This document shows, in pieces, positions 1 to 7,649 of a stretch of DNA of 64,000 nt. Numbering within the stretch: the first letter of the stretch is position 1; each line of letters opens with the position of its first letter. Below the pieces are notes generated by a model. It made no database searches and was not told the DNA's origin. It saw only the letters and a list, made by a program, of their open reading frames with translations. This stretch comes from Lysobacter sp. Root916 (GTDB lineage Bacteria; Pseudomonadota; Gammaproteobacteria; Xanthomonadales; Xanthomonadaceae): positions 244,385 to 308,384 of the forward strand of contig NZ_LMJF01000011.1 of NCBI RefSeq assembly GCF_001429785.1. The letters run 5' to 3'. Both the position numbers and the translations under genes were made by a program.

Positions 1-29
1 CCAAGGCCGCGCCGCAGGCGGCCAAGTAA
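1..29 (+). CDS. 3' end of an upstream gene (partial)
   Basis: An open frame enters from the left edge and ends at a TAA at 27-29. The last residues are Lys-Ala-Ala-Pro-Gln-Ala-Ala-Lys, an Ala/Lys-rich tail. Only 8 bases separate its stop from the next start, so it probably belongs to the same operon. The function cannot be told from this fragment. Confidence 0.45.
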
Positions 30-37
30 GCGACGCC

Positions 38-1006
38 ATGCGTTGGCGTCGCGCCAGACTCGCGGCCGCCCTCGTGGCGGCCGCGTTGTTTGCGACCGTT
101 ACCGCGCTGCTGTGGCGCGATCCCTATCGCGTGGTGCTGGCCGACTACAACCGCCAGCGCATCGTCGCCGGCCTGTCGCGCGACAGCCTCAAGCTCGACG
201 ACCATCGCTGGGTCTACGCCTACAACGACGAGGCGCCGGCCGGCGCGCCTGTCGTGGTGATGGTCCACGGTTTCACCGGCAGCAAGGAAAACTGGTACCC
301 GTTGGCACAGCGGCTGCGCGGCCGCTACCGCTTGCTGATTCCCGATCTTCCCGGCTGGGGCGAAAGCCAGCGCCGCGACGGCGGCGACTACGGCTTCGTC
401 GCCCAAAGCGCGCGCCTGGCGCGTTTCATCGAACAAGTGGCGCGCCCGCGCGGCAACGAGGTGGTGCTGCTGGGCCATTCCATGGGCGGCGGCATCGCGG
501 CCCTGACCGCGGCGCGCTATCCGCGCGCGGTCGATCGCCTGGGTCTGTTCGACGCGGCCGGCGTGCGCTTTCGCGACAACCGCTTCGGCGTCGAGGTGCT
601 GGCCGGCCACAATCCCTTCGCGGTCGCCGACGGCGCCGGCCTGCAACGCTACCTCGACACCGTGTTCTACGACGCCGCCGCCAAGCCGACGATCCCGTGG
701 CCGGCCGACGAGATCTACATCGCGCGCCGCAAGCGCGATGCCGCGTTCGAGCAGACGGTGCTCAACCGCATCGGCCGCGGCCCGGAACGCTTCCTGCCCG
801 GCGAAGAAGCCGCCAGGATCCGCCAGCCGACGCTGCTGCTATGGTGCCGCCAGGACGCGGTGATCGACGCCAGCGCGATGGCGCTGTACGCCGCGCGCAT
901 GCCACAGGCGCGACAGGTGCTGCTGGACGGCTGCGGCCACATGTCGCCGGTGGAGCGGCCCGACGCGGTCGCGCAAGCGGTCGCGCAGCTGGCCGGGCCG
1001 CACTGA
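38..1006 (+). CDS. Membrane-anchored alpha/beta hydrolase (lipase/esterase-like)
   Basis: A 322-residue serine hydrolase of the alpha/beta fold. An N-terminal hydrophobic segment (about residues 7-25) suggests membrane anchoring or export with the catalytic domain in the periplasm. Visible features are the oxyanion motif HGF at 77-79, the nucleophile elbow GHSMGG with Ser148, a likely acid at Asp273 or Asp277, and the catalytic His301 in GHMS. Length and arrangement resemble the lipase/epoxide-hydrolase-like group, but the substrate cannot be read from sequence. It lies in a run of closely spaced genes with the following lipoprotein and lysozyme genes, suggesting an envelope role (inference). 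Confidence 0.85.
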   Translation: MRWRRARLAAALVAAALFATVTALLWRDPYRVVLADYNRQRIVAGLSRDSLKLDDHRWVYAYNDEAPAGAPVVVMVHGFTGSKENWYPLAQRLRGRYRLLIPDLPGWGESQRRDGGDYGFVAQSARLARFIEQVARPRGNEVVLLGHSMGGGIAALTAARYPRAVDRLGLFDAAGVRFRDNRFGVEVLAGHNPFAVADGAGLQRYLDTVFYDAAAKPTIPWPADEIYIARRKRDAAFEQTVLNRIGRGPERFLPGEEAARIRQPTLLLWCRQDAVIDASAMALYAARMPQARQVLLDGCGHMSPVERPDAVAQAVAQLAGPH

Positions 1007-1050
1007 GCCGCCATCCCTACGAATCCGAAGAACCGACACGGGACACGCCG

Positions 1051-1776
1051 ATGAACGCCAGGACTCCGATGCTGCTGCTCGCCGCCACGCTCGCGTTCGC
1101 CGCCTGCAAGCCGGCCGAAGACCCCAAGGCCGCCGCCGCGGCCAAGGCCGCGACCGACGAGAAGGCGGCCGAGGACATGGCCAAGTCCTTCGAGGCCGCC
1201 GTGGCCTTGAACAAGTGGGACGTGGCGCGCGCGCACGGCGACGTTCTGACCGCGCAGTACCCGAACAGCCAGGCCGCCGCGCGCATCAAGGCGCAGTACG
1301 AAGTGGCCAAGGTCGAAGCGGTCAAGGCGTTGGAGACGCGCCGCCTGGCCGCGCTGTGGTCGTACCAGACCCAGCCGGTGCTGTCGGGCGGCGAGCAACG
1401 TTCGGCCGCGCTCTACGCCAAGGACCACATCGACACCGACGGCGGCGGTCCGCGCGAAGTGCGGCTGATCTTCCGCGATCATCCGGAGTGGGGCCGCAGC
1501 AGCTATCTGGTGTTGCAGGCCGGCGATTTCGATTGCTACGGCGGCTGCAAGGTCAAGCTCAAGGTCGACGACGCCGCGCCCAAGCCGGTGGCCGCGAGCC
1601 GTCCCAAGACCGACGAGGCCACCGCGATGTTCATCGAGGACGAGCGCATGCTGTGGCGCACCGTGCGCGGCGCCAAGACGATCGCGATCGAGTTCCCGGT
1701 CAAGGCCGGCGGCACCCGCACCGCGGTGTTCGAAGTCGGCGGCCTGGACGCCAGCCAGATGCCGGGCTGGAAATGA
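1051..1776 (+). CDS. Putative outer-membrane lipoprotein of unknown function
   Basis: A 241-residue protein with a lipoprotein signal: a short hydrophobic segment and a lipobox-like LAFAAC with the acylated Cys at residue 19. An Ala/Lys/Glu-rich helical stretch follows (about 20-100), then a beta-rich C-terminal domain with two close cysteines (FDCYGGC). The ATG at 1051 is chosen because the signal sequence starts there; the frame stays open far upstream, but that part overlaps the hydrolase gene in another frame. The TGA overlaps the next gene's ATG (ATGA), so translation is probably coupled. I do not recognise the family. Confidence 0.8.
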   Translation: MNARTPMLLLAATLAFAACKPAEDPKAAAAAKAATDEKAAEDMAKSFEAAVALNKWDVARAHGDVLTAQYPNSQAAARIKAQYEVAKVEAVKALETRRLAALWSYQTQPVLSGGEQRSAALYAKDHIDTDGGGPREVRLIFRDHPEWGRSSYLVLQAGDFDCYGGCKVKLKVDDAAPKPVAASRPKTDEATAMFIEDERMLWRTVRGAKTIAIEFPVKAGGTRTAVFEVGGLDASQMPGWK

Positions 1777-2477
1777 AGGAACGCGGCTGGCGCATCGCCG
1801 CCGCGCTGACCGGCCTGGCCGCGATCGCGCTGCTGGGCGCGGTACTGGCCTGGCAATGGTTCCTGCATTGGCAACCCGATCGCGCTCGTTACCCGCTGCG
1901 CGGCATCGACGTGTCCCACCATCAGGGCGCGATCGACTGGCGCGCGGTCGCCGCAGACGATGTCGCCTTCGCTTATCTCAAGGCCAGCGAAGGCGGCGAT
2001 CACCGCGATCGCCGTTTCGACCAGAACCGCCGCGACGCGCGCGCGGCCGGGCTCGCGGTCGGCGCTTACCACTTCTTCACCTGGTGCAAGCCGGGCGCCG
2101 AGCAGGCGCGCAACTTCCTCGCCGCCGCCGCGCCGTCCGCGCACGATCTGCCGCCTGCGCTGGATCTGGAGTTCGGCGGCAATTGCGGGCGCAATCCAGA
2201 CGGCGTGCAACTGCGACGCGAGCTCGACGCTTATCTGAGCCAGGTCGAGGCCGCGTACGGCCAGCCGGCTTTGCTCTACGTCACACCGGAATTCCTTGCC
2301 GCGCATCAGCGCGACTTGCCGCCGCGCGCGCTGTGGCGGCGCGCGATCGTGCGCAAGCCCGATGCCAGCGCCGACTGGGTGGTGTGGCAATACCACAACC
2401 GCGGCCGCGTGCGCGGCATCGACGGACCGGTGGACTTGAACGTATTCGACACCGACGCCGCGGCGTTCGCGCGCTAG
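1773..2477 (+). CDS. GH25 family lysozyme (N-acetylmuramidase)
   Basis: A 234-residue protein with one N-terminal transmembrane segment (about residues 9-30) and a glycoside hydrolase family 25 domain. GH25 enzymes cut the beta-1,4 bond between N-acetylmuramic acid and N-acetylglucosamine. The family signatures are the opening GIDVSHHQG at 44-52 with Asp46, and the catalytic DxE as Asp131-Leu-Glu133. The C-terminal VDLNVF motif is also typical. The start overlaps the lipoprotein stop by 4 bases. The membrane anchor and operon suggest a periplasm-facing wall enzyme rather than a secreted bacteriolysin (inference). Confidence 0.88.
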   Translation: MKERGWRIAAALTGLAAIALLGAVLAWQWFLHWQPDRARYPLRGIDVSHHQGAIDWRAVAADDVAFAYLKASEGGDHRDRRFDQNRRDARAAGLAVGAYHFFTWCKPGAEQARNFLAAAAPSAHDLPPALDLEFGGNCGRNPDGVQLRRELDAYLSQVEAAYGQPALLYVTPEFLAAHQRDLPPRALWRRAIVRKPDASADWVVWQYHNRGRVRGIDGPVDLNVFDTDAAAFAR

Positions 2478-2607
2478 CGCGCTACGCGGGAGCGATGAGA
2501 AAAAGCGGTATCGACTCGCCGCGCTCACGCTGACGGCATCGGTGTGCTCATGCAGATGGCAATGACGGGCCGAAACGCACCCCGCATCCTCCCGCGAACC
2601 GCCTTGG

Positions 2608-2635
2608 GGTAGGAGCGGCGTAAGCCGCGACCGCG
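2608..2635 (+). repeat. REP-like dispersed hairpin, copy 1
   Basis: Core GGAGCGGCGTAAGCCGC: GCGGC and GCCGC arms around a 4-base loop, preceded by GGA. It matches the copies at 2709, 27280, 34938 and 35003 with a few changes, and resembles the REP sequences known from pseudomonads and xanthomonads. Confidence 0.7.
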
Positions 2636-2708
2636 CCCCCACGACTCACGACGCCACCCCAATCGAGCGGTTCTGCAACACATCCTCGCGCCTCCCCCCC
2701 CGCTTCCT

Positions 2709-2736
2709 GTGGGAGCGGCGTCAGCCGCGATCGCGA
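2709..2736 (+). repeat. REP-like dispersed hairpin, copy 2
   Basis: Sequence begins GTGGGAGCGGCGTCAGCCGC and runs on into GATCGCG. Same element and orientation as copy 1, about 100 bases away. Confidence 0.75.
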
Positions 2737-3006
2737 AAAAGCGAACCCCTGCGCAAATCCAATTGCACAGCCACTGGTCTCGTTGGCACAGTTTTAATGC
2801 CAGTTACTAGCCGATCCCAAGGGCCTGTTAGCCATCATTCGGCCGCGCTAGAGCGAGTCAACTGCGGAAACAGTACGTCCAAAGGGCAATTCTCCGAGGC
2901 ATCTAGCGATATCTGGGCCGCAATAGTGTGGACTCTTGCTGTCTAGATGTTGGTATTTGATCCGTGATAGCTAAATGGTCTCGAATCGTAACGGCAGGGA
3001 TGTGCC

Positions 3007-4641
3007 ATGGCTGACGACAAAGACGACGAGCGTGTGGGACAGGATCCGGCGGCCCCACAACCCGCGATCGCGCAAACAGGCACGGCGGCGCGCAACCCAA
3101 GCGAGGTTTACGGCCCACCGGCGCCGCAGTCCTCTGCGCAGCGCCCGGACGAGTCAGCGATACCGACGCCACCACGGCCCAGGTCGGCGGCACAACCGCT
3201 CGACATATTGAATCCCGGTCTTCCGCTGGCGGGCATGACCCGGCCTGGCATTCCCCTACCGGGTTCCGCCAACGCATCCGCCGGCGGATACACCTTCAAC
3301 GCTAGCGGTCAATCCATTTACAGCGGCCAGATACGCGAGACTGATCCCGACACCGGCGCGGTTTCGATGGGTGCAACTGTCGGCAATCCCCAGACGGGCA
3401 TCCGGGACGTCTACGTCGGCAATAGTGTCGGCGCCGATATCTTGAGCGCCGCGACCAGTCGTCGCGGTCAGGACTTCGCCACGGTCGTCGGTGTGGGTAC
3501 CGGCAACGACACCAGGGCCTTGTCTGGCGGCATTGCGGTCAACACCGAAGCCGATACCTATGGCGCTTTTGTCGCGGTGCGGAGCGAGGATTATTCGTTG
3601 AGCGGCAGCTACGCCGCGATCCCCGATGGCAGCAGGCAGGCAGTGACTGCGGGATTTCCATTGCCGGCGAACGCTTCCGGCACGGTATCTTTCAGCAACA
3701 ACACGGCCGACGGCAGCAACGCGGTATCCGCTACTTACGTGAACCCTGCCGAAAACTTCAGGTTGAATGCGGGTGTCCGAAATGGGGAGATAGTGGAATT
3801 GGGCGGGAGCACAGTTGTGGCGACTGGGCTTACATCGCGGACCGAAATCGGTGCTGGGCTCGGTGTTGGTCGCGATACCTTCCAGGTCAGTGCCAACCTC
3901 GATCACAAGTTCAACCCAAGGGAATCGGCCCGCTTGTCGGGAACGTATAGCAGTACCGAAGGCCAAGGCGATCGCTATCGAGTCGACGCGCTATACCAAA
4001 ACGGCGATATCGGCGTGCGTGGGTTTGGTTTGATCAATGGCGACGAATGGGCGGTGGGGGCGGCGCTTTCGTTCGCGTACGACGGTCCATCGGTCCCACG
4101 ACCGGCGTCGCGCGATCGAACGGCGGAGAGGAATGTGGCTCTGCTTGCCGAAGCGGAGGCGTCCCGCGAGGCTAACCAGGTAGCGAACGGGTCGCAGGAA
4201 ACGCCGTCCGTCGGCGTGGCCAGCCGCTCCGCTGGGAATACACAGTCGATCGCGGTCGATCCCACCCTGCGCACGCAAGCCGAAGCGCACATCCGCCGCA
4301 TCAACGAAGGCTTGCCCGAGAACGCGCGCCTGCCCGTGAACGAGACCGCGCAAAGCCTGGCCGGCATCGCGGAACTGCGCGGGCTGCCGCGTATCGGCTA
4401 CGTCGAGCTAGGCAGTCCCGGTGCCGACGGCGAGCGCCGCCTGTTCCTGGGGGCCGAAGCCAGCGCACGCGATCGTCAGCCCGGCGCCGAACTGATCAGC
4501 GTCGGCGCCAGCGACGCGCGCCGCGGCTTGTCGGTCGAAGCGGCTGCCGCATTGGGCGAAAAGCGCGAGCAGGAATCGCGCACGCCCGCCGCGCCCGTGG
4601 CCGATCCGCAGCAGCAGGCGATCGCGCCGCGGTCGCTGTAA
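3007..4641 (+). CDS. 544-residue protein with porin-like beta-rich domain and XVIPCD-like C-terminus
   Basis: No signal peptide or transmembrane helix is seen. Residues 1-90 are Pro/Ala-rich and disordered-looking. Residues about 95-350 are a run of short alternating strands rich in Gly, Ser, Thr, Asn and Ala, of the kind seen in outer-membrane barrels. Residues about 414-544 contain GLPRIGYVEL (459-468), then a Gly-rich turn and RRLFLG, then a Gln-containing tail. This order resembles the XVIPCD domain that targets Xanthomonas effectors to VirD4 of the bacterial-killing type IV secretion system (family knowledge). Transport by that route is inference: key parts such as FAVQG are only loosely matched. 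No immunity gene is evident next to it. Base composition at its 5' side is lower in GC than its neighbours. Confidence 0.55.
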   Translation: MADDKDDERVGQDPAAPQPAIAQTGTAARNPSEVYGPPAPQSSAQRPDESAIPTPPRPRSAAQPLDILNPGLPLAGMTRPGIPLPGSANASAGGYTFNASGQSIYSGQIRETDPDTGAVSMGATVGNPQTGIRDVYVGNSVGADILSAATSRRGQDFATVVGVGTGNDTRALSGGIAVNTEADTYGAFVAVRSEDYSLSGSYAAIPDGSRQAVTAGFPLPANASGTVSFSNNTADGSNAVSATYVNPAENFRLNAGVRNGEIVELGGSTVVATGLTSRTEIGAGLGVGRDTFQVSANLDHKFNPRESARLSGTYSSTEGQGDRYRVDALYQNGDIGVRGFGLINGDEWAVGAALSFAYDGPSVPRPASRDRTAERNVALLAEAEASREANQVANGSQETPSVGVASRSAGNTQSIAVDPTLRTQAEAHIRRINEGLPENARLPVNETAQSLAGIAELRGLPRIGYVELGSPGADGERRLFLGAEASARDRQPGAELISVGASDARRGLSVEAAAALGEKREQESRTPAAPVADPQQQAIAPRSL

Positions 4642-4711
4642 CGGCGCGGCAGCGCGATCGCTAATGGGTCGGTGCCGTCCGCCGGGCGGCCTCGGCCACC
4701 CTCTAGCGAGG

Positions 4712-4742
4712 AGGGCGGCGATGCCTGGCATCGGCCGCCCTG
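4712..4742. terminator. Hairpin between convergent genes
   Basis: AGGGCGGCGATGCC pairs with GGCATCG-GCCGCCCT with a one-base bulge and a tiny loop. It lies between two genes that run toward each other, so it may stop transcription from both sides. It has no strong T-run. Confidence 0.5.
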
Positions 4743-4787
4743 CGTATAAGGTGCGTCGCCGCAAGCGATCGCGGCGTTCGCTAGCCG

Positions 4788-6512
4788 CTATTGCACGTTG
4801 CAGCTGAAACTCAACACCGTGGTTTGCCCGGTCGTAAGCGTGCCGAGGGTAATGCCGGCGCCGGTCAGGTTGGCGATGGTGAAGCTGCCCACAGGCACGC
4901 CATCGCCGGTGATCGTCACCGTATTGCCGCCAGGGCAGGCGATGCCGGCGCCCGGTGTATCCCGCACCACGGCGCCGGTCACCGAATCGGGCCCGTTGTT
5001 GGTGACGCGCAGCTCATAGGTGGTCGGCGAGCCGGAGGTGACGGTGTCGCTAGCCTGGTCGACGTTGCCGTTCACGCCCGGCGTGTTGGTCTTGGTGATG
5101 CTCAGGTCGGCGCTCTGGCGCGAGTTGGTAAAGGTGCAACTGATGCTCGCGCCCGCCGCGGTGCCGGTGGACGGGATCGTGACCGTGCGGGTGGGCGCGT
5201 CGAACGTGGCCGTCGCACCGTTGGTGAGCCCCGTGCAAGTCACGCCCGTGAGTACGAAGCCGGCCGGGGGCGCCGCCTCGGTGATGGTGGTCTGAGTGCC
5301 CGTGGCGGCCAAGGTCTGCACCGCGCCCTGCACGCCGGTACCGGCGGTCGCGGTGGTGATCGCATGGCTGGCGATGCCGTTGCTGCCGCTGAAATTGAAG
5401 CTGCCGACGTCGCCATTGGAGATTTTAGTGACCGTCACCGTGCCCGTGCGGGTGTTGTCGAAATGGCAGCGGATCAGGCTGTTGACCGCCATCTGACTGC
5501 CAGGAATGGTGTAGGTACGAGTGGCAGGATCGAACGTGGCCGATACAAGCTGGTTGGACAGTGGCGGCGCGCGCGCGCCGTCGTAACACAGGAAGGTGGG
5601 GTTCGCGCCGGTGACCCAGCCGGCGACGGCGGTCTCGCTGATGGTGGTATCGACACCTGCGGCACCGAGCCGGAAGCTGGTGCCGTCCACGAAGGCTCCC
5701 GCGGTAGCAGCCGCGACGGTGTCGCCCGGATATCCGTTGTTGCCGGTAAAGCTGAAGCTACCGGTGCCGCCGAGCGCTCGCTTCACCACCTGCATTTGCG
5801 GAACGCTGGGGATGGAGACCGTCATGTTTATGCCTTCAGCGAACGCGGTTTGTGCCGGGCCCGCCCAGGTGATCGTGAAGAAGAGCTGGGTGATGCCGAT
5901 TCCGACGAACATCACCGAGCCGCAGCCGACCAATAAGGTGCCGGAACAGCCGCCCGTCGGCGGCGAGTTGGAATTGAAGTTGACGGTGCCGTTGGAAGGG
6001 CCGCCGACCGTGTTTCCAGCCACGAAGAAAGCGGCGTTGCCGGACACGGCCAGCGCGTTGACGCTGCCCCCGGTTGCCGTGGCGGACGTCAACTGCCATA
6101 TGGACGTCGAACTCCTCGCGGTGCAATTCACCCCCGTGCAGGTGGCGCGCCAAATGCCCAAGTCCTCGATATGCAGGATCGGATTGTTGATCGGCCGGCT
6201 GAATGTCACAGCGATGAAGCGAGTGGTGCCTTGAGGCGCGATGTCCAGTCGCACGGATCCCCTGCCGGCGATGACTTCGCCATACGGGTTGCCGTAAACG
6301 CCGGTGGCCGTCATGGCGCCGAGCGCATAGGGCGTGGTGCCCTGGTCGCCACCAATGGCGATCGTCGTCCCGTTGACCGTTGCTGAGCCCAAATCCGGAT
6401 TGATGACGGTCCAGGCCAGCGGCGTTTCCGCTTGCGCCAGTCCGGATATGCCTAGCAAGGCCAGCAACAGCCACGAACAGACGCGCATAAGGCCTGCGCC
6501 ACGGTTACGCAT
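4788..6512 (-). CDS. Large secreted DUF11-type protein, array member 1
   Basis: A 574-residue exported protein. The ATG at 6512 (or at 6488) precedes a signal peptide ending near AQAE; the frame is open further upstream but lacks signal-like sequence. After an N-terminal beta domain (about 25-230) come two related prealbumin-like repeats, each with a GSFxFxGxNG motif (starting near 240 and 358). Last is a DUF11-type module (about 465-574) starting ADLSITKTN and ending SFSCNVQ at the stop. DUF11 modules are common in bacterial surface and adhesin-like proteins. No sortase, LPXTG or membrane anchor is seen. It is the last of four same-strand paralogues. Confidence 0.8.
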   Translation of the reverse strand: MRNRGAGLMRVCSWLLLALLGISGLAQAETPLAWTVINPDLGSATVNGTTIAIGGDQGTTPYALGAMTATGVYGNPYGEVIAGRGSVRLDIAPQGTTRFIAVTFSRPINNPILHIEDLGIWRATCTGVNCTARSSTSIWQLTSATATGGSVNALAVSGNAAFFVAGNTVGGPSNGTVNFNSNSPPTGGCSGTLLVGCGSVMFVGIGITQLFFTITWAGPAQTAFAEGINMTVSIPSVPQMQVVKRALGGTGSFSFTGNNGYPGDTVAAATAGAFVDGTSFRLGAAGVDTTISETAVAGWVTGANPTFLCYDGARAPPLSNQLVSATFDPATRTYTIPGSQMAVNSLIRCHFDNTRTGTVTVTKISNGDVGSFNFSGSNGIASHAITTATAGTGVQGAVQTLAATGTQTTITEAAPPAGFVLTGVTCTGLTNGATATFDAPTRTVTIPSTGTAAGASISCTFTNSRQSADLSITKTNTPGVNGNVDQASDTVTSGSPTTYELRVTNNGPDSVTGAVVRDTPGAGIACPGGNTVTITGDGVPVGSFTIANLTGAGITLGTLTTGQTTVLSFSCNVQ

Positions 6513-6737
6513 CGCGTCGGCTCCTGGGCCCGCACCGGGATGCCGCGTGCGCGGCCCGGTTCCTTGTCTTGACGGAGCGCATGCCTCCGGACACCCGGTG
6601 ACTCGACCGGCATGGCCTGGGTAATCGGGTGCGGGTCGACGGCTGACGGCTAGAGGGCTCATGTTCTGGCCTAACGGGTTCCATGGGCGGGGGCGGACTC
6701 AGTCCGCCCGGTCACATGAGTAAATCGCATCTCTTTT

Positions 6738-6751
6738 GTGGATTAGGACAC
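6738..6751 (-). promoter_or_regulatory. Shared upstream motif of array members, copy A
   Basis: GTGGATTAGGACAC (plus-strand reading) lies 226 bases upstream of the member 1 start. A copy with one mismatch lies 238 bases upstream of the member 3 start at 12184. Its role is unknown; the similar distance suggests a conserved promoter or regulator site. Confidence 0.35.
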
Positions 6752-7590
6752 CATTTAGGCTCTAATTGAGCGCTCTTGCTGTGGTGACTTTCCACTAGGG
6801 AGGCTTAGGTCGTGTCCGGGAGGGCCGCCGATGTCGGCTAGGCCGCCGATTCCGCGAGCCAGACGTCTGCCTAGTGCACGCAAGTACGCACCCGCAGCGA
6901 CCTGATCTATGGCTCTCGACCGAGCGCCAGCGGAGGGGCTGCGCGAGGACACGCCCAGGCTGGCCGGGCGGGTTATGGGGGCCAGGCGAGACTTAAGCTC
7001 GGCCATCGCCTTGGGCTGCCTGCGGCGATCCGTCTTAGCGGCGCATGGCGCCCCGACTTGCCGGCGAGCGCTTGGCGTGGATTAGCCGGACCGGGCGCAC
7101 GGCCCTCGTACCGGCCTCATCGGGCGATCCGAATGAGTGCAGCTCCAGACCCTCGCGACGGTGCGGTTATCACCGCACCCTACGAGTGATGTGGGCAGCC
7201 GCCGCTGTGCGATAGGGCGCATCGCCGATAGCACTGCGACGGCCCAGCAGAAGCGGAATCCGGGGGGCAGGCCCTTCAACAGTCATATAGCCGTGGGGAG
7301 TGGCGAGCGAACGCGAACCGCACCGTTGTGCTGCTCCGGACTCTCGGGACGGTGATGTCCGTTTCCTCGCTCGCGGATCGCTCCGCAATTCGTTCGCGCG
7401 ATGGCGCAGGAGGCCGGGAGACCTCTGGCCGCAGATTCTGGCGGGTCCGAAGCGCGTCGAGCGTGGTCTCGACCGATCCGAGCGGCGCGCACGCAGGCTT
7501 CAAAGGTAGCTTGCGTAATCGTTGAGAAATAGATGCCCGTCAGTCTTGGTCCACAGGCCTGTATCGCTCCGCGCACGCCACAAACGAAAC

Positions 7591-7632
7591 GGCCCGCAAC
7601 GCCCACCGGAAATTCCGGCGGCGATGCGGGCC
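7591..7632 (-). terminator. Terminator of array member 2
   Basis: Just past the stop of the 7650-9617 gene: GGCCCGCA and TGCGGGCC arms enclose an inner CCGGAAATTCCGG hairpin, followed on the minus strand by TTTCGTTTG. Nearly the same outer stem is used after the kinase gene at 14832. Confidence 0.7.
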
Positions 7633-7649
7633 TGGTCTCGATCGGTCGC

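Larger units (their letters stand above)
2478..3006. other. Intergenic region with two REP-like hairpins and a low-GC upstream stretch
   Basis: No gene is supported in these 529 bases. The left part holds two copies of a REP-like hairpin, annotated separately. From about 2750 to 3000 the DNA is clearly less GC-rich than the neighbouring genes. It presumably contains the promoter of the gene at 3007, but no convincing -35/-10 pair or strong Shine-Dalgarno sequence could be picked. Confidence 0.5.
6513..7649. other. Long spacer between array members 1 and 2
   Basis: No convincing gene in about 1.1 kb. It contains the terminator of member 2 (7591-7632) and a hairpin GGTGCGG-N6-CCGCACC near 7160. 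It also holds sequences resembling the upstream region of array member 3: around 6709-6755, and around 7480-7520 with GGTCCGAAGCGCG before it at about 7442. This looks like the duplicated upstream region of a formerly larger array (inference). Confidence 0.5.
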
